The notes beneath the pieces were generated by a model. The model searched no databases. It was not told the origin of the DNA and saw nothing but the letters and a program-made list of their open reading frames with translations. This document shows positions 37,501-46,595 of a stretch of 64,000 nt of DNA, piece by piece; the stretch's first letter is position 1, and the number at the start of each line of letters is the position of its first letter. Position numbers and translations under genes: made by a program. Source of the stretch: an uncultured Tenacibaculum sp. (GTDB lineage: Bacteria > Bacteroidota > Bacteroidia > Flavobacteriales > Flavobacteriaceae); contig CANLMR010000009.1 in the NCBI GenBank assembly GCA_947492185.1, forward strand, positions 1-64,000. The letters are read 5' to 3'.

Positions 37501-37538
37501 GATAATGATAAAATAAATAGTGTAATTAGGTTTCTCAT
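34521..37538 (-). CDS. SusC/RagA-family TonB-dependent glycan transporter
   Basis: 1005 residues. Signal peptide, N-terminal carboxypeptidase-regulatory-like domain (about 22-95: VNGKVTDSKTGEPIPGVSV), TonB-box and plug region (EEVVIIGYGSKAKKDVTGAV, later LIRGISSNRANGPLVVVDG), then a 22-strand barrel ending in RQYLLGLNLAF with the terminal Phe. It imports oligosaccharides across the outer membrane using TonB energy. First gene of the SusC-SusD-SGBP-GH16 transcript. Substrate laminarin is inferred from the GH16/GH3 neighbours. Confidence 0.96.
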   Translation of the reverse strand: MRNLITLFILSLSIVVIHAQEMNVNGKVTDSKTGEPIPGVSVLIKDTSTGVETDFDGNYTIKVNKGSSLIFSSLGYTTKTIVVNNSVINLSLEEDSEQLEEVVIIGYGSKAKKDVTGAVSLVDSQTIEDLKPVDASLALQGTTSGVSINTASGSPGSGFNILIRGISSNRANGPLVVVDGLAGANLNTINPNDIESVSVLKDAQAAIYGIQGANGVILVTTKSGRKNAKMKITYDVYTGIQETTKKLDYLNATEYAFILNESYAAGGQTLPFPDVSSISNNTDWQDQIFDNAFMINHNVGISGGSEKINYYLGASRLEQDGIIAPEKSNFVRNNVRLTLGIDLSEKFKISTTTNYFTNSRASIAENGLGSVLFNALNYAPTYALDQEDTSGFLGNEVINPLSQIRDTYNEYFGSNLEGTFQIEYKPIQDLTVTSRIGYKTYNDKGKTFLPIVNYGAGKVFNRDRSQVDQSRTTSNNYNWETFINYKKTFAEDHNFDVTLGTSMQKSWGDGLFATGFDVPNNSWDFADISLANGINNALSNGSYVFDNRLLSYFGRLQYDFKGKYLISGMIRRDAASDFTPDNRVDYFPSVTAGWKISEESFMEGIEFLNFLKLRASYGFLGTNAGGNLFRAQLNGEGTYVLDDAIVNGIAVGTLPNTNARWERGEKLDIGFDATLFNNKLEIVGDYFREDRNDLLIPNIPVSGIIGTAAPGSGSPTVNAGTSRVNGFEFAVKYKDNIGEDFSYNINYNITRVEGEVTQINGDVIIEGGAFGVGQLAPARMEVGQPIGYFYGLQTDGIFQTVDEVNNSPSQSGLLGINAVPGDIKYVDVNGDGVIDFDDRTNIGNPQAEFIMGLNLSFNYKNWDFTTYMYSELNKEMVRNYERDQPNVNRHAFYLDRWKGPGTSNEVPRITTGATNNKLFSSFYVEDASFLRIQNIQVGYSLPDSVLERVGFSKVRLYTTVNNAFTFTNYKGFDPAATTGQAIGGGIDYGFYPLSRQYLLGLNLAF

Positions 37539-37540
37539 AT

Positions 37541-37575
37541 AACGAGTTTTTGATTATATCATAAAATTACTCGTT
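37541..37575 (-). promoter_or_regulatory. Inverted repeat directly upstream of susC
   Basis: AACGAGT (37541-37547) and ACTCGTT (37569-37575) are perfect inverted repeats; the inner bases can extend the pairing partly (TTTTTGAT with ATCATAAAA, imperfect). The element ends 2 bases before the susC start codon and would fold in the mRNA leader. It may be an operator for the membrane regulator encoded next door or an RNA element limiting SusC translation. Confidence 0.4.
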
Positions 37576-37680
37576 GTTTATTAATAAATTAACAACAAAC
37601 CCCAATACAAAAAACATACAATTCAAAAAAAGTTACTAAGCTTAAGAAAACCTTAACATTGCAAAAGAAAAGAAAAGTAA

Positions 37681-37736
37681 AAAAACACAAATGTTGTAGT
37701 AATGTATGGTTTTAAAAACCTTAATGTTGTGTTTTT
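37681..37736 (-). terminator. Terminator of the transporter-regulator transcript
   Basis: AAAAACACAA (37681-37690) pairs with TTGTGTTTTT (37727-37736), with an inner hairpin GGTTTT/AAAACC. On the minus strand it is followed by a run of seven T. It overlaps the regulator's stop codon and separates its transcript from susC. Confidence 0.5.
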
Positions 37737-40530
37737 AAATATCTAAAATATAACTTGTTAAGTTCTCATCGTGTGGTAAATTCATCTTTTTACGTAATCT
37801 ATAGCGTTTAACTTCAACACTACGAGGAGAAATATTTAATAAAGGAGCTATCTCTTTAGAAGATAAGTTTAATCTAAGATAGGCACATAATCTAAGATCA
37901 TTAGGTGTGAGATTGTCATGGATTTTTTTAATTTTATTAATAAAATCTTTATCGGCATTATTAAATGCTTCTTCAAACATTTGCCAATCATCTGTATTGT
38001 TCAGATTATTATCAATAATTTTGATTACTTCCTTCAAACTTTTCTCATCTCCTTTAACTATTTCTTTTTTCAAAGAACTTAATAATTCGTTTTTCTTAAT
38101 CATACTCATTGTAGAAACAGCTAGTTCTCTATTTTTACTTTCTACATCTATTTTTAGTTGAGTATTCTTAATTTCCATTAACTCTTTTTCACTTTCTAAG
38201 GATTTCAGTTGAAATTCTCTTTCTTGTTTTTTTAGTAATTCTTCTCTTTGTTTTCTATAATACCTTTTGTAAATCCTATCCATGAATAGAGAAAATAAAA
38301 ATACTATTAACACATATCCAGTTATAGCCAAATTAGATATATACCAAGCTCTTTGAATTGAAAAATTATAAGTTGGTATATTTTCTACTAATTCATCTCC
38401 TATTTTTGCTCTTACTTTAAAAGTATATTCACCAAAAGATAAGTTCTCAAATACTTCTTTATTCTCATAAGACCAATTACTCCAATTTTGATTATATCCT
38501 TCTAAATGATATTGGTATTTTACTGGAGCATCTGTTGATAAATAAGGGACGCTATAAGAGAACTCTAGACTATTATCTTTTGATGATAAATCAACAGGAT
38601 TGTCATTTAATATTTTTAAAAACTTTGGTTTCTTATTTACAGAGTGGTTTTTTACACTATTAATTGATAACACATAAGGAACTTTTCTATCTTTTTTTAA
38701 ATCAGTAATGATGTATCCGTTCAAAGTCCCTAAAAGATATTTTTCTCCAGAAATCCTTTTAATGTTTTCGTAACCGATAGCTCCTTTTCTTAAATTACTA
38801 GTAATTCCTTTTCTAGTAATTATTGAATTAGAGCTAAATTTATCAGGCCTTAAGTAACTAATGTTTTCTTTAGAAAATGAGAATAGTTTATTCGTAGTTT
38901 TATCAAAAAGTAATTTACCAGACAAAAAATCCTTTTTTTGTATAAGCTTGTCTAAAACAGTATCTTTTCCAAATTTATCCGCTTTGTCAAAATATTTATA
39001 CACTCCTCCTTTAAAAGCGTAAATAATATTATTTTGATACTTAATTATGCTTGAATGTACTCCTTTAGTTATAGAGGAATCTATTTTAATTTCAATAACA
39101 TTTTTATAATCACTGTCTATTTTCAGTTTATACACACCTTTATATTCATGATTAATAAAGACAGTGTTATTATGATACATTTCAAAAAACTTACATGAAT
39201 TATTAAAACCTTCAATTTTATTTTTTAGTTTCCAATCATTTGCATGTTTTTCTAACACATACAAACCATCATAATTTCCTTGTAGTATTTTATTCTGACT
39301 TATTTTTTTTACACCCCATGTACCTTGAACACTACTAATTAAATCTGCTTTAAATTTATCTATGGTAAAAGTCCCTAAATTATGTCCACAAAATAAAGTA
39401 TTATCAATAATATCAAGACTCCAAACCTGACCTTGTGTATTTTGTATAAAACTAAAGTCATCTTTTGAAGGGTACTTTTTACAAAACAAACCTTGATTAG
39501 TTCCTAAATACAAATAATTATTATGATAAGCCGAAGTATAAACGGTACCTAATGTTCCATTTTGATCTTTAAAGATTCTGAAAGGTGAAGTAATATCTAT
39601 CTTATTAATACCATTATCTAAACCTAGCCAAACATCTCCTTTTTTATCTTCAAATGTGGTTAATATTGTATTATTAGACAACCCCTTTTTTTGATTTAAT
39701 TTATACTGGATATTCCCAGATTCGTTACAGTAAATAGCACCATTAGAAATAGTACCAATAATAAATGTTCCATCTTTTAACTGACTAGCACTATAAACTG
39801 ATTTACCTAACAAAAAATTAGAAAGTTCAGTATTTAAAATGTATTTATCATTTACCGAATAAAACCCATGATTTTGTGTAAGAAAAATTAAATCTTGATT
39901 TTTTTTAAAAATAAGTACAACAATGTTATTTTTTAGTTCTTTTTTATTTGAAAATAGCTTTGCAATTCCATTTTCTATCTTGAAAATTCCTTTATTAATT
40001 TCCTGAAAATAAACACTATCATCTACTTTGAACATCTTTGTAATTGATGTTTCTGAATTGATAACTTTAATTAATTTACTATCTAAATTATAGATATAAA
40101 TTCTTTGCAACGATTGAAAAAGCACCCACCCATCAAGTTCAATAATGTTCCAAAATTGTTCATCTGGTAATAATGGTAGTTGATTTTCTGTTACTATTGA
40201 CTTATAATTTAGCACCCCAAATTCATCTCTTTCCCAATATCCAAAATCCATATAAAAGCCTGTAAAAATTTTATTCTTGTGTGCTTTTACAGATCTCATT
40301 ATTGTTTGATTTGGAGTTGGGTATAAATCCCAACTTGCTCCATTAAACTCTAAAAGACCTTTATTATTTGCTATGTAAATAAATCCATTATTAGCCTGGC
40401 TTACAGACCAGTTTTGTGACTCGGCTTTATAATCTTCAGGAAAAAACTGATTGATAAGAGGTAGTTCTTGGGCATATACCCCAATACCTATAAATAGTAA
40501 AAAAAACGAATAAATTACATGTTTACTCAA
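37735..40530 (-). CDS. Transmembrane propeller/Y_Y_Y regulator with LuxR-type HTH, no kinase
   Basis: 931 residues. Signal sequence, then beta-propeller repeats (about 20-660: GFIYIANNKGLLEFNG, GDVWLGLDNGINKID), a Y_Y_Y domain (about 660-720), one membrane segment (about 727-750), a coiled coil to about 845, and a C-terminal HTH (874-925: LRLCAYLRLNLSSKEIAPLL, SPRSVEVKRYRLRKKM). HisKA, HATPase and receiver motifs are absent, so this is not a hybrid two-component system but a one-component regulator reading periplasmic oligosaccharides and binding DNA while in the membrane. It abuts the SSS transporter gene with no gap and lies upstream of susC. Laminarin response is inferred. Confidence 0.9.
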   Translation of the reverse strand: MSKHVIYSFFLLFIGIGVYAQELPLINQFFPEDYKAESQNWSVSQANNGFIYIANNKGLLEFNGASWDLYPTPNQTIMRSVKAHKNKIFTGFYMDFGYWERDEFGVLNYKSIVTENQLPLLPDEQFWNIIELDGWVLFQSLQRIYIYNLDSKLIKVINSETSITKMFKVDDSVYFQEINKGIFKIENGIAKLFSNKKELKNNIVVLIFKKNQDLIFLTQNHGFYSVNDKYILNTELSNFLLGKSVYSASQLKDGTFIIGTISNGAIYCNESGNIQYKLNQKKGLSNNTILTTFEDKKGDVWLGLDNGINKIDITSPFRIFKDQNGTLGTVYTSAYHNNYLYLGTNQGLFCKKYPSKDDFSFIQNTQGQVWSLDIIDNTLFCGHNLGTFTIDKFKADLISSVQGTWGVKKISQNKILQGNYDGLYVLEKHANDWKLKNKIEGFNNSCKFFEMYHNNTVFINHEYKGVYKLKIDSDYKNVIEIKIDSSITKGVHSSIIKYQNNIIYAFKGGVYKYFDKADKFGKDTVLDKLIQKKDFLSGKLLFDKTTNKLFSFSKENISYLRPDKFSSNSIITRKGITSNLRKGAIGYENIKRISGEKYLLGTLNGYIITDLKKDRKVPYVLSINSVKNHSVNKKPKFLKILNDNPVDLSSKDNSLEFSYSVPYLSTDAPVKYQYHLEGYNQNWSNWSYENKEVFENLSFGEYTFKVRAKIGDELVENIPTYNFSIQRAWYISNLAITGYVLIVFLFSLFMDRIYKRYYRKQREELLKKQEREFQLKSLESEKELMEIKNTQLKIDVESKNRELAVSTMSMIKKNELLSSLKKEIVKGDEKSLKEVIKIIDNNLNNTDDWQMFEEAFNNADKDFINKIKKIHDNLTPNDLRLCAYLRLNLSSKEIAPLLNISPRSVEVKRYRLRKKMNLPHDENLTSYILDI

Positions 40531-42189
40531 CTAAGAAAAATAGATATAGATTAGTATTACAATAATACAAATAAATATTCCAACTGGCTTCGTATGTTTC
40601 CACGGAGTAATGTCAACTTGTTTTGATTCTTTTTGTACATATGCTACTTCTTTGGGTTTAAATTTCCCTATCAACAACATAATTACTGTATTTAATAAAA
40701 ATAAAATAGCCATTACATGTAGAAAATGAGGATAAGCTTCTGCTTTCACAATACTTAAAGCTTCTTCACTTACAACTCCTGAAGATTTAGCTTTTTCTAT
40801 TGCACTATTCACAAAATTAGGTCTTAAAACAAATTCACTAATTATATATAAGATCGATCCTGTTAACAAACCTATTTTAGCAGCAATGGCAGGCACTTTT
40901 TTTGTTACAAATCCTACAAAAATAATTGTCAAAATAGGTATACTATACACTCCATTGACTTGTTGTAAATAAGAAAAAACACTTTCTAAACTTGATAAAA
41001 ATGGAGCAATAAACATTGCAGCTATAGCTAAAAAAACACCAAAAGCTTTACCATATTTTACTACAACTTTTTCTTCTGCTTGAGGATTCATATGCTCTTT
41101 ATAAATATCGATACCAAACAATGTAACTGAACTATTTAAAACACTATTAAAAGAGCTTAAAATTGCGCCAAATAATACTGCAGCAAAGAAGCCAATAAAC
41201 TCCTTAGGTAATATTTTTCTTACTAATTGACCATAGGCTTCATCTGGAACTCCTACTTCCATTGTTCCTTGAACCGACATGTAATATGCTATTATACCAG
41301 GCAACACAACAATTATTGGCCCTAGGATTTTTATAAAAGCTCCTAATAGTAAACCTTTTTGACCTTCTTCCAAATTTTTTGCTCCTAATGCTCTTTGTAT
41401 AATTTGTTGATTAGTTCCCCAATAAAATAATTGAACTAACATCATACCTGTAAATATAGTAGCAAATGGTACAGATGCTGTTGAATCTCCAATTGAGTTA
41501 AAATGAGATGGTATTTTTTCTTGTAAGATTGAAAAACCATTGGTTAAACTTCCGTCACCTATAAAAATCAAACCAAAAACTGGGATTAAAATTCCTCCAA
41601 TTAATAAACCAATAGCATTAATAGAATCTGAAACGGCAACTGCTTTTAACCCTCCAAAAACCGCATAAATAGAACCAATTATACCAATTGACCAAACACA
41701 AATCCATAATGCTGCTTCTTTAGAAACTCCTAACAATCCTGGAACATCAAACATCCCACTAATAGCTAACGATCCTGAATATAAAATTGTTGGTAACAAT
41801 ACAATAGCATATCCGCTTAAGAATAAAACTGATGTTAATGTTTTTGTAGAAACGTCAAATCGTTCTGCTAAGAATTGTGGAATCGTTATTAATCCGCTTT
41901 TTAAGTATCTAGGCAATAAAAAAACAGCTGTAACCACCATTGCAATTGCTGCTAAAGTTTCCCAAGCCATCACTAAAATACCTTCCGTAAATGCAGAACC
42001 ATTTAATCCAACAATTTGTTCAGTAGATAAATTAGTTAGGAGTAATGATCCAGCTATTACTCCAGCAGTTAAGCTTCTTCCTCCTAAAAAATATCCATCT
42101 GAAGTTTGCTCATTTGTAGTTCTTGTAGCACTCCAGGAAATAATTGCAACGATTAATGTAAAGCCTATAAATGATAAAATTCCTAACAT
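40531..42189 (-). CDS. Sodium:solute symporter family transporter (SGLT-like)
   Basis: 552 residues with about 14 membrane segments. Early motif SDGYFLGGRSLTAGVIAGSLLLTNLSTEQIVGLNGSA fragments (SDGYFLGGRSL, NLSTEQIVGLNG) is the SSS pattern of sugar symporters, and FYWGTNQQIIQRALGAKN is the SGLT-type helix (position near 295). It takes up monosaccharide, here probably glucose released by GH3, with sodium into the cytoplasm. First gene of the two-gene unit with the membrane regulator. Confidence 0.92.
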   Translation of the reverse strand: MLGILSFIGFTLIVAIISWSATRTTNEQTSDGYFLGGRSLTAGVIAGSLLLTNLSTEQIVGLNGSAFTEGILVMAWETLAAIAMVVTAVFLLPRYLKSGLITIPQFLAERFDVSTKTLTSVLFLSGYAIVLLPTILYSGSLAISGMFDVPGLLGVSKEAALWICVWSIGIIGSIYAVFGGLKAVAVSDSINAIGLLIGGILIPVFGLIFIGDGSLTNGFSILQEKIPSHFNSIGDSTASVPFATIFTGMMLVQLFYWGTNQQIIQRALGAKNLEEGQKGLLLGAFIKILGPIIVVLPGIIAYYMSVQGTMEVGVPDEAYGQLVRKILPKEFIGFFAAVLFGAILSSFNSVLNSSVTLFGIDIYKEHMNPQAEEKVVVKYGKAFGVFLAIAAMFIAPFLSSLESVFSYLQQVNGVYSIPILTIIFVGFVTKKVPAIAAKIGLLTGSILYIISEFVLRPNFVNSAIEKAKSSGVVSEEALSIVKAEAYPHFLHVMAILFLLNTVIMLLIGKFKPKEVAYVQKESKQVDITPWKHTKPVGIFICIIVILIYIYFS

Positions 42190-42500
42190 AAGATTTGGTT
42201 GTTTGTTCTGACAATTTAAGATTATTTATGGTTAAATCTTATAAAAAAAACTACTGTATAGTTTTTGTATAGGTTGTTTGTTTTATAAAATACTCATCTT
42301 AATACTCTTCAATTTTCAATTATTTATTAGCTACAGATTGATAAGCAAGGCTATCCGATTTCATTTGGGGAACCATCTAAAAAATCGAATTATTATAATA
42401 AAACTATTACATTGAATCTTTTTATTTAGAGCAATACATTAGAATAGTATTAAATTGGGGGCTAACCAACCTTTACAAAAAACAAAATCTAGATATTGAG
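42190..42500. other. Divergent intergenic region between symporter and monooxygenase
   Basis: No gene. It carries the promoters of two divergent genes. An inverted repeat TAAGATT-N11-AATCTTA (42217-42241) lies 28 bases before the symporter start, and a third AAGATTT occurs at 42190-42196. It resembles an operator but nothing identifies its binder. The rest shows no structure I can name. Confidence 0.4.
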
Positions 42501-43955
42501 ATGAGCATAACGAAAAACTTTGATATAATAATTATAGGAGCTGGAGTATCCGGAATTGGAATGGCATGTCATTTAGAAATGGAAATAAAGAATTTGAATT
42601 ACGCCGTTTTAGATCAAAGAAGTGCTATAGGAGGCACTTGGGATTTATTCAATTACCCTGGTATTAGATCTGATTCTGACATGTTAACTTTTGGGTTTGA
42701 TTTTCGTCCTTGGAACGGGGATAAAATTTTAGCAGATGGCCCATCTATTAAACAATATCTAATTGATACCGCAAAAGAATATAATGTTGATGAGAAAATA
42801 ATTTATGAATCAAAAGTTAGTTCTGCTAATTGGAATACTGAAAACTCTTCATGGGAATTAACTGTAACTAATACTAAGGTGAATGAAGAAGTTACTTATA
42901 CCTGTAATTTTTTAATCGCTGCTTCGGGTTATTATAATCATCATAGTGGGTATTTACCCAATTTTAAAGGTTATGATTTATTTAAAGGTGAAATAGTTCA
43001 TCCTCAACATTGGTCTAAAAATTTAAACTATGAAGGTAAAAAAGTTGTGGTGATTGGTAGTGGAGCAACAGCAATAACTATTGTTCCTTCAATGGCTAAT
43101 AAAACTAAACACATTACTATGTTGCAACGTTCTCCAACTTATATTTATAGTGTTCCATCAGTTGATAATTTAGCTATAAAACTTAGAACCATTTTGCCTG
43201 AAAAAACGGTTTATAAAATTGCTCGATATAGAAATGTACTTCTACAGCAAATTATTTTCAAATTAAGTAAACGTTATCCGAAAAGGATACAAAAGTTTTT
43301 AATTTCAAAAATCAAAAAACAATTAGGAGATAATTATGATATGAAACATTTTACTCCTAACTATAATCCGTGGGATCAACGTTTAGCTGCCGTTCCCGAT
43401 AACGATCTATTTGAAGCGATTAAAAGTGGAAAAGCTTCAGTAGTTACAGATCATATTGACTCTTTTACAGAAACAGGAATTTTATTAAAATCTGGTAACC
43501 ATTTAGATGCAGATATTATAATTACTGCTACTGGTTTAAAACTTCAAGTATTAGGTGGGATGCAACTACATATTGATAACCAACCTCATCAACTTAATAC
43601 AAAAATGACTTATAAAAGTGTTCTTGCTCAGGATACTCCTAACTTTGCTTATTTATTTGGTTATACCAATGCTTCTTGGACATTAAAAATAAATATCGCT
43701 GCAAATTATGTAGCTCGATTATTAAAAGAAATGAAGAAACGTAATGCTAAGGCTGTTGTTCCAAAAACTACTAGTAAAAGTAATTCTGATGAAAGTGTAT
43801 TAGACTCTTTAAATTCAGGTTATGTTAAAAGAGATAGTTACTTATTACCTAGGCAAGGAAAAAAATTACCATGGAGAGTACTACATAATTATACTAAAGA
43901 CAAAAAAATATTTAAAAAAGCTATCGAAGATCGACCTTTAGAGTGGAAATATTAA
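42501..43955 (+). CDS. Flavin-containing monooxygenase, Baeyer-Villiger type
   Basis: 484 residues. FAD-binding GAGVSGIGMA near the N-terminus, the NADPH-binding GSGATAITIV in the middle, and between them FKGEIVHPQHWS, which follows the Baeyer-Villiger fingerprint FxGxxxHxxxW[PD] except for Ser at the last position. LWDLFNYPGIRSD-like motif GTWDLFNYPGIRSDSD is typical of the same group. It should insert oxygen into a ketone or oxidise a heteroatom using NADPH and O2; substrate unknown. Monocistronic; neighbours give no pathway. Confidence 0.9.
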   Translation: MSITKNFDIIIIGAGVSGIGMACHLEMEIKNLNYAVLDQRSAIGGTWDLFNYPGIRSDSDMLTFGFDFRPWNGDKILADGPSIKQYLIDTAKEYNVDEKIIYESKVSSANWNTENSSWELTVTNTKVNEEVTYTCNFLIAASGYYNHHSGYLPNFKGYDLFKGEIVHPQHWSKNLNYEGKKVVVIGSGATAITIVPSMANKTKHITMLQRSPTYIYSVPSVDNLAIKLRTILPEKTVYKIARYRNVLLQQIIFKLSKRYPKRIQKFLISKIKKQLGDNYDMKHFTPNYNPWDQRLAAVPDNDLFEAIKSGKASVVTDHIDSFTETGILLKSGNHLDADIIITATGLKLQVLGGMQLHIDNQPHQLNTKMTYKSVLAQDTPNFAYLFGYTNASWTLKINIAANYVARLLKEMKKRNAKAVVPKTTSKSNSDESVLDSLNSGYVKRDSYLLPRQGKKLPWRVLHNYTKDKKIFKKAIEDRPLEWKY

Positions 43956-43992
43956 CAAAAAAACAAGCCAATCCTCTTATGATTCATGGCTT
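43955..43992 (-). terminator. Terminator downstream of the 55-codon gene
   Basis: AAGCCA (43965-43970) pairs with TGGCTT (43987-43992), with further pairing past a bulge. On the minus strand the stem is followed by TTTTTTTG. It would end the transcript of the T9SS protein and the small gene, and may also stop the monooxygenase transcript. Confidence 0.55.
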
Positions 43993-44044
43993 ATTTGACT
44001 GGACTAATAAATATCCATTCCCTAAACTAAACTATTTTTGATAA

Positions 44045-44212
44045 TTAAAACCCATCTCCAGGTGCTTCTGGCGAAGCTGCCTGAGCTTTCTTTGGATTGA
44101 GTATTAAATAAGTTCCCAAAGCTGTTAATGCTGTATATTTACCATAGTTTCCTATTCTTTGCAAGGCTTCCTTTCTGGTAATATCTTCCGTCTTTGATTC
44201 TATATTCTTCAT
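44045..44212 (-). CDS. Small hypothetical protein, 55 residues
   Basis: ATG at 44212, stop at 44045. It reads MKNIESKTEDITRKEALQRI at the start, a hydrophobic Gly/Thr/Leu stretch (KYTALTALGTYLILNP) and ends KKAQAASPEAPGDGF. The layout (TRKEAL, hydrophobic segment, AQA) resembles a short Tat-like or membrane-inserting signal with a tiny tail. Small proteins with this start and a PGxG[FW] end occur in other Flavobacteriia as far as I recall. It is 28 bases after a T9SS cargo gene, same strand, and before a terminator. Function unknown. Confidence 0.65.
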   Translation of the reverse strand: MKNIESKTEDITRKEALQRIGNYGKYTALTALGTYLILNPKKAQAASPEAPGDGF

Positions 44213-44240
44213 GATCTATTTTCTTTTTTAATTGATAATT

Positions 44241-46469
44241 TTATTCTACGATGATTTTCTTAGTAATGTTTCCTAAATCTGAAGCTAACTTTACAATATA
44301 AACTCCAGTTGAAACTGTTGGTAAACTAATTCTGTTTGATGTGTTTTCTTGTACTTGTGTTGATAGTAATTCTTCTCCTAAAATTGAGAATATCTTTACA
44401 CTAGACTCTGTGGGTAATCCAGAAATCGTAACTTCTTTCTTGTTAGATTTGAAGATCTTTACATTTGCTAGATTGTTTGCTATATCATCTGTACTTAATC
44501 GTTGAGAGATTGTATGCATATAAAATCTTCCTGTTCCGTTGATTGCCGTTTCTGAAGTTACTGAATACGCTGTTGTTTCTTCTAATTTTGTAATCTTTCC
44601 TGCTTCTCTATCTTCAAAGTACACTTCAACTCCTTCTGGTAATCCTAAACTAGTTGCTTTAAATGATACTTCTCTATTTGCTGCTAACTTTAATCCTACT
44701 GGAATTACCATGCTTTCATAATCTGAATTTGGTAATGACTGAATCGTAAAGTCCTCATTTGAATCTTCTAATAAATGTGTAAACACATCAAAACTTGAAG
44801 CACCAAAATTTCCAACATCATAACCCGGATCTAATCCTTTAGTTGTGTTTGAGAAGTATTTGATTACTGTTTTTACTGAAGTACTATTTGAAGTGGCTAC
44901 CAACTCAATAGTTGGTGTTTGTTCTTGCACACCTCTTGCAAATGTTCCTCCTGTTGCAGGTTGCACTAAACGTTGATTTTGATCTAAAGTAATTGAACTT
45001 GCTCCTGAACCTGTTCGTACAAAGAATCCTTGACCTGGTGCTAATGAGTTTTCTGAAGTAACTAATGAATTGGCAACATACTTACTTTGTGCATTATCCC
45101 AAACATACGCGGCTACAAATGAAGGATCCATACTAGATGTATTATTGGCTACAAAATTATCTCCAGAGTTCTCATTTAATGGCAAAAACGCCGTAAACGG
45201 ATTACCAACTGAATTCCATTGTGAAGCAACAACAGATTTTGTTACCGAACTAGTTTCTAATGTTCCTGTAAAACTTACACTTCCATTTGTAGCTCTTGAG
45301 ATACTATAACCTCTACCCTTTTCAAAAGTAATCGCATTTGTAACTAGATCATCTGTTGTATAATATACCCATTTTGAGCCATCTGAATTACTATCATCAT
45401 AATACGCAATAGCATAGCGATTTGGTGTAACTGTAGTATTAATTCTAATATCATTTGCTACATTCTCTGCAAATTCTTTAATGCTTTGTCCTTCAACTGG
45501 AGCACTAATAACATGCCACTCATTAGCCAATAATCCACCTCTTTCATAAGTAACACTTCCTGCTGAAGTTCCACTAACTATTAAAGCACTACTATTTGAT
45601 CCATCTGAAGTCATACTAACCGTTCCACTATTGGAAAAATTACCATCTACTTGAGCACTTCCACTTCCTGAAAGACTTAAAGAAGCTGAAGCGTCTACAG
45701 TTAAATCATTCATTTGAACTGCCGTACCTGTTCCTAAAACAGGAGGAGTAGTAACATTTGCAATAGTAATATCATAACTCGTCTCTGGAATTGCGTTGAT
45801 ATCCCAATTTCCTGCAGTATTCCAATCTGCATCTGTAGTTCCACTCCAAATTGCAGAAGTGATAATTAACGCTCCAGAAGAATCAAAAGAATCTCCTGTT
45901 ATTTGTACACCAGGTGTATCTGTACAATTAGCTGTAGCAAAACCTGATGCGGTTGGACCACATGCAGTGAAAAATTGATCTAAAAATACAGAACCATTCT
46001 CAAAACTCACATTTGGAGTTTGATTCATGTCAGCATACTTAATTTTAATACTGTATAAATGCGTAGGAGTACTGGTTACATTGTTTCCTGCAAAAGATCC
46101 ACTACTAGCTAATTGTTGGAAAGATGTAGAAACTCTTGAAGTAGTATTATCATTTACAATAAATGATTGGTAAGCGGCAACTGCTCCACCAAAAAACGAG
46201 GTTGCCAAGATAGAACCAGCTGGTTGGCTCATTTCAAAATTACCGCTCGTATGTACATTTTCACCAAAAGCCGCGGTATTATAGTTGAAATAAATTTGGC
46301 CTGAACCAATAATAAAATCAGTATCTGAAGCGATATAAATATCAGCTTCATAAAAATCATCTGTACCATCATTGGTATTTCGTGCATTTACAAATGTAAA
46401 TGAAATGTTTTGGCTATAAATTGGAATGCTTACCAAAACTAGTAATAAGAGTAATTGTATTTTTTTCAT
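44241..46469 (-). CDS. T9SS cargo protein with C-terminal type A sorting domain
   Basis: 742 residues. Signal peptide (VSIPIYSQ). Residues 20-190 form a beta-rich domain (EADIYIASDTDFIIGSGQIY) with a pattern recalling cohesin-like folds. A central beta region follows (TTDADWNTAGNWDINAIPET). Residues about 530-665 share a domain with the protein at 54916 (GYDVGNFGASSFDVFTHLL, INGTGRFYMHT). The last 75 residues are the T9SS type A domain (VKIFKSNKKEVTISG, GVYIVKLASD, KKIIVE). It should be secreted and anchored at the cell surface. Function unknown. Confidence 0.87.
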   Translation of the reverse strand: MKKIQLLLLLVLVSIPIYSQNISFTFVNARNTNDGTDDFYEADIYIASDTDFIIGSGQIYFNYNTAAFGENVHTSGNFEMSQPAGSILATSFFGGAVAAYQSFIVNDNTTSRVSTSFQQLASSGSFAGNNVTSTPTHLYSIKIKYADMNQTPNVSFENGSVFLDQFFTACGPTASGFATANCTDTPGVQITGDSFDSSGALIITSAIWSGTTDADWNTAGNWDINAIPETSYDITIANVTTPPVLGTGTAVQMNDLTVDASASLSLSGSGSAQVDGNFSNSGTVSMTSDGSNSSALIVSGTSAGSVTYERGGLLANEWHVISAPVEGQSIKEFAENVANDIRINTTVTPNRYAIAYYDDSNSDGSKWVYYTTDDLVTNAITFEKGRGYSISRATNGSVSFTGTLETSSVTKSVVASQWNSVGNPFTAFLPLNENSGDNFVANNTSSMDPSFVAAYVWDNAQSKYVANSLVTSENSLAPGQGFFVRTGSGASSITLDQNQRLVQPATGGTFARGVQEQTPTIELVATSNSTSVKTVIKYFSNTTKGLDPGYDVGNFGASSFDVFTHLLEDSNEDFTIQSLPNSDYESMVIPVGLKLAANREVSFKATSLGLPEGVEVYFEDREAGKITKLEETTAYSVTSETAINGTGRFYMHTISQRLSTDDIANNLANVKIFKSNKKEVTISGLPTESSVKIFSILGEELLSTQVQENTSNRISLPTVSTGVYIVKLASDLGNITKKIIVE

Positions 46470-46510
46470 TGTATATAATTTTATTTTTAAGTATTTTATC
46501 TTTTAAATAA

Positions 46511-46559
46511 CCAGTAACTCTCAGGTTAACGTTTTCCATAAATTAATTGGGAGTACTGG
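46511..46559 (-). other. Inverted repeat between small ORF and T9SS gene
   Basis: CCAGTA (46511-46516) and TACTGG (46554-46559) pair, and the adjacent CTC and GAG continue the stem past one unpaired base. The T tail on the minus strand is weak (TTATTT), so it is a doubtful terminator for the 57-codon gene or a leader element of the T9SS gene. Confidence 0.3.
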
Positions 46560-46595
46560 CTAAAAGCACCTCTAGAGATACTAACTAAACTAGTA

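Noticed and set aside
37735..40530. Hybrid two-component histidine kinase
   Set aside because: The propeller and Y_Y_Y domains suggested it, but no HisKA, HATPase or receiver motif is present.
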